From positions 530,504-594,503 of the forward strand of contig CAJNAR010000157.1 in the NCBI GenBank assembly GCA_905220665.1: DNA of 64,000 bases. The letters run 5' to 3'. The notes under the pieces are model-generated. The model was not told where the DNA came from. It saw only the letters and a program-made list of their open reading frames with translations, and did no database searches. This DNA comes from Albugo candida (Eukaryota > Oomycota > Peronosporomycetes > Albuginales > Albuginaceae). The position numbers and the translations under genes were made by a program. Below are positions 34,462 to 46,200 of this stretch, piece by piece. Each line of letters opens with the position of its first letter. Positions within the stretch are counted from its first letter, which is position 1.

Positions 34462-37400
34462 GAAAGCTTCGACCATCACGTGAAGCATATGGAGAACTCT
34501 TCCAAGCATTTTTTTCGCCCTCCGAATAGTTCTTGTCGTCGCGTGCCGATCGAAAATGTTACAAAAAAATGTGGTACCGTGACATCGAACCCGAGGGAGA
34601 TTATTGACGAATTCAGAGATCATTGGGGTGGCGTCATGGGCTCTGTTTATAGCTCTGAGACCGACTCATATGATCCAAGTGACAGAAAGCAAAAAAAGTT
34701 ACTCGATTCGATTCAAGTTTCACTTGCCTCAGCAGAGCAAGACCGTCTCTCAACTCGCTTAAGTACGACCGAGATGGCGGCAGCGATCAAGCACATGCGG
34801 AGTAGTTCTTCTCCAGGTATGGATGGACTACCAGCTGCATTTTATCAGCTTGATCCGGAAACGTTTGGCGAGTGTCTGAAGATCGTGTTCGAATATCAGC
34901 TGGAAAGAGGAATTTTACTTCGATCACAACGCCACTCAGCAATCACACTTTTATACAAGAAAGGATCACGAGGTGATCCTGGCAACTATCGACCGATCGC
35001 ACTGCTTTGCGTCGATGTAAAAGTACTTTCAAAAGTGCTGGCTTATCGATAGCAACGTTTTTTGCCCAAATTGATCCATCAAGATCAAAAAGCATTTGTG
35101 CGAGGAAGGTCAATGCATCACCATGTTCGACATCTGACCGACATTCAAGACTTGGTCACTCGTCGTGGTGAGGAAGCTTATGCGACTTTTCTCGACTTTG
35201 AGAAAGCATATGATCGAGTCAATTGGACGTACATGTTTAGCGTTTTGGAAAAAATGGGCGTTGGAAAAAGTTTCATCGACTGGGTTCGTCTTTTGTACAA
35301 TAACACAAAGGCGCAGTTGATGATTAATGGAAATATCACACCGTCCATTACACCACAACGTGGAGTGAAACAAGGTGATCCTCTCTCAGCATTACTTTTT
35401 CTGATGACGATTGAACCTTTGGGAAATTCACTTCGTCAACATGAAATACATGGCATTTGGATTAATGGCACGACTGGAATATTTTTTGCGGACGATTCGA
35501 CATTGCTTTCAGAGACACCAAATGGTGTCTTGACGCAACTCGAACTCGACCAAGTCTATTGCGATGGATCGGGTGCGAAACTCAACTTGAGTAAATCATC
35601 TTTCCTCTCGTTGAATCGGACCAAGCCATGTCCACGTATTCCCAATTTGACCATAATGGGCCCGGAGGATTCGGTCAAGTATTTGGGTATTCCGTTCGGC
35701 TAGAAACCAACTCATTCGATGGTTATTTCAACTCTCGACAAGCGTTTTTACGATGGGTTTGGTGTATGGTTTCGACGAGCAAGAACTGTTCGTGGTCGAC
35801 TACTGGTTGCGCAGACGATGATTTTATCACGTCTGTGGCATTACACGATGCACGTGGCCATACCAGCAATGACTATTCGACAGTGGCAATCGTTGTTAAA
35901 TCGATTTGTGCTTGGTCGGAAACACAAAAAACATTCAAATATGTTTACCTACTCAGCAAAGACTTTTTATATCTTGGTCGACAAGATGGTGGACTACAAG
36001 TTCCTTTTTTGGTGGGACGACTAAAGCTACAACGTATTCAATTCCTTCAGCAGTTCGCATCCGATGCGTCAACAATTATTCCTGCGAATTGGACAACTGC
36101 TTCGACGGAATTATTACAACTTATCCAGCCTTCCTTTGGACCACACAAGCCGATGGATATATTCACCATGGCACCAAATCGACATGGGAAAATGATTCAC
36201 TGGGACACACATCTAAAATGGTGGAAACACGCATTTAAAATGTGGCATCAGATGGATTGGAGCATTTCAATATCAGATTTAAATGTTTCACAACGCCGTC
36301 AGTACTACATGGAACAACCGATGTGGTTTCACTGCGACCAAAGGTTACATTACGAAGCTGCAACTCGTAATCCGAGTACGCAGAATGTTTGGTACAATCT
36401 TGGTATGGTGGTCGAACCACATCGCACATTTCGGAAATCGTTCGCTACGCTTTTCGAGATCCGAAGTCTGCAAGACTTTTTTCGGGAAGGCGACACATGG
36501 CCAACGAAGGAAGATTTCGTCGCCAACTATTACAACGGCGAAGAGCTGAATACATCGGATATGGCTGAAGAAAAGTTGCTGAGTCGACTTTACAATGAAG
36601 TCACTCAGATTCTCCAGCGTATCCACTCGACGCTTGGTCTCATCACTTGGATTACACCAACCACAAGTGACAGATCATTTTATGTGGGAGTAAAAACCAA
36701 GGAAAGGAAACATTATTTTCCTTCTATTCCACGCTCACAGCTCTCATGAATCGTCTGGAAACCTCCCGAACCAACCAAGAGTCATCCGATGTCGACACAT
36801 TGGTAATCACGGGAGAGATCGGACGCACTGGATTCAGAACGAGTTCGAACTTTTATGGCGACATCACGGCATCTTCGAAAACGTGTATTACCTATTTACG
36901 AAGATCTACAGCTTCGTCCAGGCTTTCGTATGTTGCCGGTTCGATCTCGTTTCTGGTTCTTAGAGCATATTCAGCCCGACATTATATTGTGCACGCAGCC
37001 TTCGTGTGGGGCAGTGGAATCCGATCAGCATCTCTTTTTAGAGTGCGATCACACTGCACAGTTATGGAAGGAGTTACTCCCTAATTGAAATCAGTTTTTC
37101 TCCTCTCGACCACGCTGGACGCATATTGCATGTGCAATCGTACCAACACTACGGTCGGATTGGAAAGATTATCAGCAAATTATATCGGATGTATGGCTTG
37201 CATTGCAAGCGGTGACACTGCACTTCGTCTGAAAAGATCGGAACCGTCGTTTTTTCGATCATCGATCAGCAACTCCGACAGTTCCAGCGCTTTCCGTGAT
37301 CTACACCACGTTAGTACGCACGTTCGGTACTTTCGAAGACAGTGTTACGACCACGAGGAACGCATTCGGCTTGCAAAGGTGCTGGATCAACTCGCAACGC

Positions 37401-37713
37401 AAGGATCATTTGGTGGATTTTTCAGAAGCCGAAGATCATTACTGCGGGTACGGCACAGACTAGTCAAAATGCAAGTGCAACTCGGATCCTAGTCCTAGTT
37501 GGATGAACCTTTTCAGCCTAGTGTGGCGCACACCAATTTGCAAACCATGGTACTTTTGGACCATTTTTACAACTTTACAACTTTCTCAACTTTACAGCAT
37601 TAACAAGCTGGACACAGTCTCGTATTAAGGGTGCTTAGGCTACTACGATACGAGATTATCAACGAGACGACATTTTATCATCTCTCACAGGTATTTCACG
37701 AAACGTTTTTTAT
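34462..37713 (+). mobile_element. LINE-B: 5'-truncated L1-like retrotransposon inside M2
   Basis: It starts mid-ORF2, after where an endonuclease would lie, and ends at the same 3' boundary as LINE-A (ACGAAACGTTTTTT). The 5' truncation, the L1-type RT and the surrounding direct repeats at 34391-34461 and 37745-37808 all fit target-primed insertion. It splits the left arm of M2. Confidence 0.85.
34480..37492 (+). pseudogene. LINE-B ORF2: reverse transcriptase and zf-RVT tail
   Basis: The RT runs from 34480 to 35703 with one stop at 35050-35052. Motifs: SSPGMDGLPAAFYQ, GNYRPIALLCVDVKVLSKVL, FLDFEKAYDRVNW, QRGVKQGDPLSALLF, FADD (about 35485-35496), and VKYLGIPFG. A stop after FG and then frame changes follow. 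The thumb and connection region continues through 36749 in other frames. A zinc-binding RT-associated motif (CTQPSCG then HLFLECDH) lies near 36990-37065. No endonuclease domain is present. RT catalytic residues are kept, so this copy is younger than LINE-A, yet it is still inactive. Confidence 0.85.
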
Positions 37714-37744
37714 ATGTATATATGTTATTTAAGAGAGCCTAGGC

Positions 37745-37808
37745 AACTAGAGAAGTCAATTAGTCTAATTCTAGTAATATAGACACCTTCAACTGAGATA
37801 AACAATCC
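37745..37808 (+). repeat. Right flanking repeat of LINE-B
   Basis: Partner of 34391-34461. Beyond it, M2 sequence resumes with ATTAATAGACGATTCATCGA, which is also found in M5 (from about 50488). The preceding 31 bp (37714-37744) resemble the repeat at 8908-9000. Confidence 0.65.
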
Positions 37809-37943
37809 CCATTAATAGACGATTCATCGACAGTTTCTTGAGCTATAATGCCTCGTAAAGATGCAGAAGTTATTATAAAGTAACGGCCGAAAATAAAATG
37901 TATTATGAAAAAATTGTGGGGAGGAAAATATCTAATTTCTTAC

Positions 37944-40115
37944 TCAAGCTTGTCCTGAATCTAAGCTTGTAACCGGAATTCTGCAAGACCGCTTGATATG
38001 ACCGATTTTTACGCAATTGCTGCATCTGCGTTTTCCCTGTGTCTGATGGTCAAATGCTGACAGGTCTCGTTTTATGGAAGCTTCATTCTGAAAAAGCTGC
38101 TTTGATCCTGCTGGTCTTCCTCGCTGCTTAACTACAGTACAGGGGGGATTTGGTGCTTTTGTTCTCCGGGTTGCCATGTGCGTAAGTTGAGCCTTCATTT
38201 CCTTTTGTGCGCTGGAGTTCAAGTCTTGGTAAGTTGTCTCAAGTTGCTCCACAATTTCTGATATTCTCCAATACCAGTCTTTGAATCTTCTTCAGCATCC
38301 TCTGAGACTGCTAATTCGATTTCTGGAGAAAGGTGCCATTGTTGGTGGATGTGGATGGTAAGCGAGTTTGGTCATCATTGATTTTTTTTGGAAAGTGAGT
38401 GCCAGCAGGGTAGACCCAAAATTGCTTCGAAAGCATGCGTGCAAGTTTCTGCCGTGTTGCCAGCCAAGCCCTCCTTGATTTCATCTTTTATTTTCTGAGA
38501 GCAAAGGGAGACACCTTACGCACTACACCATAATATATCCTACCATTCAGATCATGGTAAATTCGAGTTATTGTTGCTGCAACTGCTGTCCGAAACTTCC
38601 TCTCCTTCTGCTGTAGACAATTAGTTGACTTGAATCTTACATCTCGTCCATCCATTGTTGAGAACTTACACCATCTTTTGATTGTGGCATGTGCTCCTTC
38701 AACTCGCGATGTATTGATAGTCCCGAACTGAGGGTTAGACTTTGTACATGCTATTACAAATTGTCCCTTGTGCACAAGCCAGGTCTCTTCCAAGTACAAC
38801 AATAAATTTGGCTTTGATTCGTACTTGATTTTCATATTTTCCACGAGCTGGTAAGAGTTTCAGGATTTCTGCTGTTCTGCAACTGTAAGACTGATTCTTT
38901 CAATTAGATACTAATAAAATCTGTGTTTTTTCATGAGAAACATTACTTACGTGTGACCAATCACTCATAAAATCATCAAATTCTTTTGAAGTACCAAATC
39001 TGCGCTTACAGTTTGCCAGCACAGTTTTTTCAATATGCCAACGACAAAGTAAATGCTTGCTTGGTGGAAAAAGTTCCTGGACAGCCCTTACTAGCGCAAG
39101 CTCGCGATCTGTGATTATGACCTTCGGAGAGGATACCCCATTATAGATACTTTTGATCTGGTGTAGCGCCCATATGTAGTACTCCTGATGCTCCTTCGGC
39201 AGGAATGTAAACGATGATGAGAATGCTGAATTTAGGCAAGTAAACCCAACAGCATGGAGCAGGGGCATTTTATACTTGTTTGTCTTGTATGTGCAGTGCA
39301 GGAACAAAAAGAAGGAAAGCGTCGTGTCAATTTGATTGACTTTGGATTGGCAAAGAACGTGCGTCAGATTGTTGTCATTGCTGCATTGGGTTGAAGCGAT
39401 GTAATGGTCTTCCTTGAGTTCCTCAAGTAGTGCTGCGATTTGTGTTCTGCCATTGAGGGATTGATTTCGTATCTTACCCTGAAAAGTGAAATAAGAGGAT
39501 AACATCAAATTCTAACATATTTAAGCACACAAATTTCTGAGGCTAATTCATGACTTTACCTTTTCATTGTAAATGTCCCTCATGCTAGCTCTATTTGATG
39601 AATCTTGCAGTTCAAGAGCTTTTCTCGCCTCGCTAGGTCTACGTCCAGATTGAAGGCACCTTTGAATTGTTGTTTTTGCCTCAATAGTAAGCATTCGTGC
39701 TATTGGATGCCCAGCAATATTTTTGAGTTTTCATGGTTATGTTGACCATTATTCACAAGCAATCTCCATTTTGTATCACGTTTATGTATTGTAGCGTAGA
39801 GCAAAAACGGGTAGTCAATCAACTTGGTGGCAGTTTGGCGCTGTCGATTCTCTTGAGTAAGGTTTGACCTGTTTTACTTTAAATCAGTAGGGTTGAAAAT
39901 TTTATGCTTAATTACCTTGTATCGTATGTCCTTCCTAAGTCGCACTTTATGTAGTATCGCAGATTTTTGGTAGAGCTCTTTATAGCCAACGCATAGCCTT
40001 CTATGAATGTAAACTCTTGTACAGCTTTGAAGAGCTCTTCAAATGTGTTGTAGATTTGGTGTACTGGGGGGGAAGCATATTGCAGTCTGGTAGGCAAGCG
40101 TATATATATTAGCAT
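37944..40115 (-). pseudogene. M2 MULE transposase (broken)
   Basis: Read on the minus strand. A FAR1-like N-terminal piece lies at 40115-39912. The catalytic core is at 39508-38900, with CTYKTNKYKMPLLHAVGF, VIITDRELALVRAV and LLCRWHIEKTVL. The first catalytic position of the core reads LHC where MULEs usually have a D-x-T, so the first Asp is lost. Next comes a piece at 38844-38488 (EETWLVHKGQF, RVEGAHATIKRW). A SWIM-like CTHAF...GLPCWH motif is near 38400-38460. The C terminus (38252-37944) has an AT-hook-like KQRGRPAGSK and a CCHC knuckle (CSNCVKIGHIKRSC). Some gaps may be introns, but stops lie within core sequence. Confidence 0.8.
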
Positions 40116-40344
40116 ATCACAGATAAAAAAATCCGTGTATTAGCCAATCACAACTAATTCTCGATTGAAGTTGTTGGAGCAACAATTTAGTGTGTGTATG
40201 GATGTAATTAGCTAGAAATGTTGAATTATTTATGCAATTGTCAAAAAAGAAAAAGCTGTGAGAGTGATGATTTAAGTAAGCATGTTGTAATCAAATAGAA
40301 GAAATGTCGAGATATCAAAAAGAGTTGTCGGGATATTAATGCCC

Positions 40345-42220
40345 TAAAAAATACAGCTGGGCTGTATACTATACGCACGGATATACACAATACACATTTC
40401 AATACCAGCGATGGAAAGCGAGGACGAAGCACAGCAAAGTAACAGCAGCTTCTTCGAGAACAGAAGTTATGCCAATAAGAGGGATATAATTCAAGCATTG
40501 AGTACAAACGAGAATGTAAACGTCCGTTTCGTGTGGTGTCAAGTGACAAACGGCGTTATAAAAGTGTGCACGCAACATGGCTGTTTCTTCGTTGTGCAGT
40601 TTGCCTTTTGCGAACATTCATCCCTCCAACGAAGTTTGTTTTGCAATTCTGTGAAGTATCCGAATCGTCAAAAGCGTCTCGTAATTATACAACTGCGAAA
40701 CAAATTGATTTAAATCCTGCAGCCAAAGATATGGCCACCATATCCGTTAGGAAAGTGACTCCCGTATCATCCTAACGAAGTTGAGGAACGAAGGGATTGT
40801 CGCCACATATATGAACCGCGCTCACGAAGTCAATAAGTTGAAGCTTAAGTTATACGGATGTGATATTAGGCAATACAGCCTCATTCCGTTCTACATGGCT
40901 GCACTAAACATCCGAGGTCACGAAACCAAGCTTGAAATCGTAGATGATTAATTCATGCGGTTGAGTATCATTTTCCGGGAAGGGCTTTGAGCATATAAGT
41001 CATAGTGCGTGCTTTCGAAATGGAAACAACAAGATCCAAATTATCGGAGTCGGGCTCGTGTCGGTAGAGAATGAAGATAACTTAAGCTGGTTTTTGAAGT
41101 TCCTTCTCTCTCACCTCCAGCCATCTCCTGCATTCGTGATATCCGATAGAGACAAGGGACTTATGAAAGCTATGCTTATATCGGCACCAGACGTCCCACA
41201 TTTTTCTGCTTCTGGCATTTGATGGGAAGTTTCAAAGAAGAATACAAGTCCAAGCTGTTGAAGAATTTGGCGTGGATATTGGCTCGTTCACGGACAACGG
41301 TGGAGTACGAGAAGGCGAAGGCGAATATCGCCAATTTGAACACCAATGCGCTGGTGTGATTACAGGATGTTGTTCATGAAAATTGGTCAATAGCTTACTC
41401 ACCATGTCCAAGATACAACAATTTGACATCAAACAACGTGGAGGCGGTAAACAGCGTGTTGAAGGGTATCCGGAATCTTCCTATCATCGACTGCTTAACG
41501 GTAATCGAACGTTACGTGGCGTGCAAGTGGGCTGGAAATATCAGCAAGGTGAAAGGCTGCGGAGTACTTACTCCATATGCATCACGAAAGGTGGATAAAA
41601 TAATGGCCGCTGCGACTGGGGTAAAATTGATGAATGCTCGACCTGTTGCTACATCGTCGCAACCCGCTCAGGGGTGGGTGGTAGTATTCCGGTGATATTT
41701 GCAGTTCAATTCCGCGATGAAGGTGTGCGATGATCGTGTGGGTACTTCGAAGATGCTGGCTCGCCTTGCATTCATGCATTACTAGCTTTGAATCATTCCA
41801 GGAAATTGCCCAACGTGGTCACGTATTTTCATGACTCTTGGCAACCATCGACGTTTGCGGCCACCTATTCTGAGAGATCTGACGACAGCATACTGCCAAT
41901 CGTGCTGAAAAATGATCTCACAAGAGGTGCGTGCAACGATCCATCTATTAAAAAGGGCGTCCAAAGAAGGAGCGGATTCCATCGCAACAAGCTACTGAGA
42001 AACTGGAAAAGCGCCGAACGAGATGTGGAATGTGTAACCATTTTGGCCATAATCGTAGGACCTGTCCAATAAGGGACGCATGATTGTATGCTTCCTTATC
42101 CTCACTACATAGTGCGTCATTGATCAGAGGTTTTTCATCCAAGACTGGGTTTTCCTCTTTATAATCCTAGGCCTGTGTATATCCGTACGTATAGTATACA
42201 GCCTTGGTATATATTTTTTA
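40345..42220 (+). mobile_element. M3: Mutator-like element
   Basis: Inverted repeats 40360-40389 and 42174-42203 (core GGCTGTATACTATACG) match at 29 of 30 positions. The similarity extends outward to TAAAAAATA on both sides, so the left end may abut M2 directly at 40345. Inside is a plus-strand MULE transposase remnant. Confidence 0.82.
40411..42120 (+). pseudogene. M3 MULE transposase (broken)
   Basis: The N-terminal frame begins MESEDEAQQSNSSFFENRSY at 40411. Core fragments follow in other frames: FLKFLLSHLQPSPAFVISDR near 41090-41160, and FFCFWHL near 41205. Later parts are TSNNVEAVNSVLKGI (41426) and a C-terminal CCHC knuckle, CGMCNHFGHNRRTC, near 42020-42070. Several stops and frameshifts break it. 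It belongs to a different MULE lineage from M1 and M2, judging by core sequence. Confidence 0.75.
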
Positions 42221-43249
42221 TTTACTTTCCAATTGGTATATTTTTTTTTATAATCCCTACTTTTTATTTATATCTAAGGAATTGTTATGGGTTTGACTAT
42301 TGCCACAGACAATTTGACCGTTGCCACAGACATTTCGGCTAATGCCACAGACGAAACACCTCTGATAAGATTATTTGTGCAACATTGATATGATTGATCG
42401 ATAAGGTAGCTATATCACTACTTCAACGTACGATATATTATGAAACTTCTCCATTCATAAAGTCAGAATAAATAGAATATTACTGGCGCTGAATATGCTC
42501 ACGTAAATATCATGTCTTTTCTTGTTTGCACAAAATACTCGAATATTCGCAATATAAATTTTCAATATGTATATTTGTTATTCAAAATATCCTAGGCATC
42601 GCGGTCAAAATGCTTCGACGAAATGCCATCAGAAATCTGGTCGCTGATTGATATCATTAAGCTTTCGCAGCTTTAGTTTTCAAAGTACGCATTTCTAAAA
42701 CTTTGTGTAGAGAAGAGAAAGGGAAAGTCGTGTTAGTGAACTCAATTTTCATGCCGTTCAAAGATACACTATCACGAATTCTACATTCTGTCCCCTCACT
42801 CCAATTTCTTATTTCGTCGTCGTGCTTATACATCGATTGAAGAAACTATACACGAATATTGTGATAGTCTCTCGACTTTCTGCAAAAATGGGATCATAAT
42901 CTTTCTCGATGCGCATGTGGCAATTCCGATCAAATTTCTCGCGATGTTTCTGTTTGTAAACAGTCCATGTTTATCATGTGAGCGGCAACAGGTAAGCTTT
43001 TTTAGAAAGATTCTGGAACGTGCTGCCGCAGAGTTAAGAAAGCAAATAGAAGGCATGCAGCAACAAATGCACAACTTCATAAGACGTCTTAATTGCGATT
43101 TTTTGAACAAGACCCGAACCAAAGGTGGATCCATTGATAACCAAACCATGTTTATTCTCACTTCAGGTTTAGGATAGTATTTTATGAACGGTTATCGACT
43201 TTTGTTTGTGTATCAGATTTCCGATCTAGAGAAAATTGCGTTGCATAAT
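42221..43249. other. Spacer between M3 and M4 with an orphan MULE-end motif
   Basis: Near 42300-42350 the 9-mer GCCACAGAC occurs three times with spacers of about 15 bp. The same motif marks the M4 ends, so this may be the remnant of another related element. A frame of 86 codons (42917-43177, plus) includes a coiled-coil-like stretch, RKILERAAAELRKQIEGMQQ, but no gene can be assigned. Confidence 0.45.
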
Positions 43250-45821
43250 GGCCGCCACTATGGCCACAGACATTAATACTACGGCCACAAATAAAACTAC
43301 CACGGCTACAGACAAGAGAGATAACCAATAACAGCTCACAAATTTCAATCGTTGTTAAGTACACCAGCCAATCAGGTCACTTGTCTTCTTTTATACACGA
43401 GCTCAATCACGATTCGGGTTAGATATCCGCAGCACTCTCAGAAGACATGGACATGGAGCAGCAGCAGAACGAACAATTCACCAGGCGGAAGATCATAAAA
43501 GAACATATGAATGAGGTAGCTGCTGCAAATGGCTATAAAATTGTCACGAAGTCATCATACAAGCAACGAGATGGACGACAAGTTGTTCACTACAATGCGA
43601 TCGTGGAGGCGTCGATAGAAATTGTCACGGACTTGTCCAAGAAACAAGGGCTTGGAAGGCTAAAGGTAGTGCACTCATTGACTGCCCTTTCGAAGGTGTT
43701 GAAAAGGAATCGAAAGGTGAAGCCACGCATCATGGTTCAGTAAGTTCACCGAGGTTCTCAACGTTCCAATTAACAATCTCCTCCCAATTACAGACGGCAC
43801 CTAGTCTTTTACAATTACATGCAACGAGCATAGCCACGAACCTTCCACCGTCAGGACCGCTCATCCAGTTCACACTCGCATCTCGTAGTCTCAAGAGGAA
43901 GAAATTGCTAAACACTTTCAGTACGGTTGAAAGCTAGGCAGGTTCAAACCATCATGCGAGAGCAAGGCCAGCAATTGGAAGTCACTAAACTTAAGCTCTG
44001 GAATTTGAAGCAAAAGAATGCAATCAGGAAATTCGATAGACGAACTCCAATGTATATGCTGTTCGAAACCTTCACGGACTTTGGTTTCGAAATAAATATC
44101 AAGAAAGAATCCAATGGGTCATCACACATTTGTTCTTCGCTCATTCTAAGAATGTGGAACTCTTAAGGAAGTACTGTGACGTCTTGTTGCTAGATTGCAC
44201 CCATAAAACAAGCAAGACGAGATTTCATTTGCTTCACGTTGTTGGAAATACCATGCTATATTCCACGTTCTCGACGGCCTTCGTTTTCATGAAGAACGAA
44301 GATGCTGACTCGTATGTTACCGCCATCACCTTCTTACGACGACTTTTCCACGCTAACCATCAACCGAAAGTATTCGTTATTGACCACGAGCTTGCTCTCA
44401 TGAACGCTTTGCGGATAATTTTTCCTTTGCCAACTATCCTGCTTTGCATTTGGCACATTGATAAGAACGTCGTTGCCAAATGCAAGCTCCGTTCTACTGG
44501 CAAGGATGATTATTGGGAAGCATTTTCGAAGGAATGGAGATCGGTAATTTGCATTTATATTTGTGATTAGTAATTTTCATTCATGTTATAAATCATTTCT
44601 TCTTGTGCAGGTGGTTTACTCAAACACGATCGCGGAGTTCAATGAAAATTGGGAAGTTACCAACTCACATGGACAGAACACCACACGAAATCTGTGGAGT
44701 ATCTAGCCAAGTCGCGGATCGAGCGGATAGATCAAACCCTAAAAATCTTCCAGATCGAATTCACCACAAATTTGACGAAGCTGCAAATGAAAATTATATC
44801 TTTCGCGCAGCCAACCCCACGTGGGGACATTTTCCAATATATCAACCGGAAGATCTCATATTACGCCCTTCGGAAAGTATTTGAACAGGTTAGTTTATAA
44901 TATTCCTCTCTCCCTACGTGTTTTTCCAATAACTAATGTTTGCAATGACAGCTGGAAAAAGCTCGACGTCCAATGGCAACCGTCGCGAAGCCATGCTCTT
45001 CTACTTTTGCTACCATCTGGGGGATACCGTGCAAGCATCAGTTGCGGCAGATCATCACAAGCGGGAGGAGGCTTGAATTGAACGATTTCGATGTTCATTG
45101 GCACCTTTATCAAATATCTTCAGTGCGACCTCCAGTGTGATGCTTTACAGTCCTATTCGAAATATTACGCGACAATTCCAGCAGCCTACCTCGCCAACAG
45201 AAAGAGGCAGTTCTCGACGATCTGGAAGAGATATCGCAGGTATTTCGCGACTGATTTTTTCCGTTTGATATTTCAATGGGTACTAACGCTGTTAAAATTA
45301 GCAAACACTACAAGTACTCGAAGAGCCGGAGGTTTCTCGAACGAGAGGAAGACCAAGCGCAATTAGCAACAAAACCTCGCCGCGACGAGAACCTTCTCAA
45401 TTTGAATACGAGGAGGGGATGCCTCCTTGGAAGAGAAAGGCCACGACGTGCGGTACTTGTCATCAAACCGGACACCGACGTTCATCTGCAGCATACCCGT
45501 CAATGCACAGAGCCGAAGTCAATATCTCGTAACAGTTGAACGCCATCCCATCAAAGATTCTCAAGAGCAACAGTCACCTTTCCAACATCCTGCTCTTTCG
45601 AGTGTCTACTATTAAACTACCTTATATAGATATCAGAAAAAATCGTACATACGCTAGAACAATATAAAGAAAAACAGCGTAAGAAAAAGAATGAGCTCGT
45701 GTATAAAAGTAGACAAGTGACCTGATTGGCTGGCGCACTTAGCAAAAATTGAATACTTTGAGCTTGGTCAGATCAATTGTCTGTGGCCGTAATATCAATG
45801 TCGGTGGCTATAGCGGCGGTC
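43250..45821 (+). mobile_element. M4: Mutator-like element
   Basis: Long inverted repeats of roughly 130-160 bp bound the element. The outer part is GGCCGCCACTATGGCCACAG at 43250 and its near-complement ending at 45821. The inner part, CCAGCCAATCAGGTCACTTG near 43360, has its complement near 45720-45740. Both ends carry repeats of GGCCACA. The transposase is on the plus strand. This is a typical MULE design with long TIRs. Confidence 0.87.
43447..45540 (+). pseudogene. M4 MULE transposase (mostly readable, interrupted)
   Basis: The first frame (43447-43743) starts MDMEQQQNEQFTRRKIIKEH and ends at a plausible donor, CAGTAAGT; an acceptor CCCAATTACAG lies near 43792, so an intron of about 55 nt is possible. 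A FAR1-like block follows (CNEHSHEPSTVRTAHPVH). The core, 44130-44570, keeps LLLDCTHKTSKTRFHLLHVV, VFVIDHELALMNAL and LLCIWHIDKNVV, so the first two catalytic Asp residues are intact. A possible second intron (donor GTAATTT, acceptor TGTGCAG) spans about 44543-44610. The C terminus has an AT-hook-like RTRGRPSAIS and a knuckle CGTCHQTGHRRSSA in which the last Cys is Ala. It is the best preserved MULE transposase here. I could not verify an uninterrupted spliced frame. Confidence 0.78.
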
Positions 45822-46034
45822 TTCCCCAGATATATTATAATTTACTTTTGGAGTGTTGATATCCCAACAACTTATTTTTTTAATTACATTTTTATATTTC
45901 ATTCTAAAATTACGTCATGCCTACTCAAATTATCACTTCCATAACTTTTTTGAAACAATATATAGTTGGTATTTGTTGTTGTTTTAGTTGGTAAAATGAA
46001 ACGTGAATACATTAGGGTCCTTAGTTGTTGTTAC

Positions 46035-46200
46035 TATTCTAAGCCCTAGCCTTCACGCATTGTCTTATAAGCTTTGCTGTATCAATCTTGATTTGTGGAA
46101 TATGATGTACTGTCTTTACATTGTTTCTTGACCTCGAATATCAGCATCCGATTGGCGAAACCCTTTTCCGATCGTATGTTTGGCTGATGCCATTGCGACA
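46035..46200 (-). repeat. Copia-B 3' LTR
   Basis: A 166-bp copy of the LTR at 50115-50280. On the minus strand it starts TGTCGCAATGGCATCAGCCA. Its far end reads TA where the partner has TG, so the terminal dinucleotide is mutated. It includes the end of the RNase H reading frame. Confidence 0.88.

Larger units (their letters stand above)
34139..40344 (-). mobile_element. M2: Mutator-like element carrying LINE-B
   Basis: The left TIR starts GGGTATTGATATCCTGACAA at 34139; the right TIR ends ATATTAATGCCC at 40344 and its complement reads GGGCATTAATATCCCGACAA. The left end contains two tandem subterminal units (about 34139-34265 and 34268-34375), each with ATTACxTCATGCCT and ATTATTACTCCCACAACT. 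The transposase is on the minus strand. The flanking 8-mers TAAAAAAA and TAAAAAAT may be a target duplication. LINE-B occupies 34462-37713 near the left end. Confidence 0.85.

Noticed and set aside
37714..37808. Taking the right block beside LINE-B as a pure target duplication
   Set aside because: Part of it also appears at 8908-9000, so it could be an independent repeat. I report it as a flanking repeat and leave the origin open.
34130..40353. Firm 9-bp target duplications for M1, M2 and M5
   Set aside because: All flanks are A/T runs, and at the right of M2 the candidate overlaps the M3 end. They cannot be told from chance.
42917..43177. An 86-codon ORF with a coiled-coil-like segment
   Set aside because: It is short, has no recognised family and lies between two dead MULEs. 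It may be chance.
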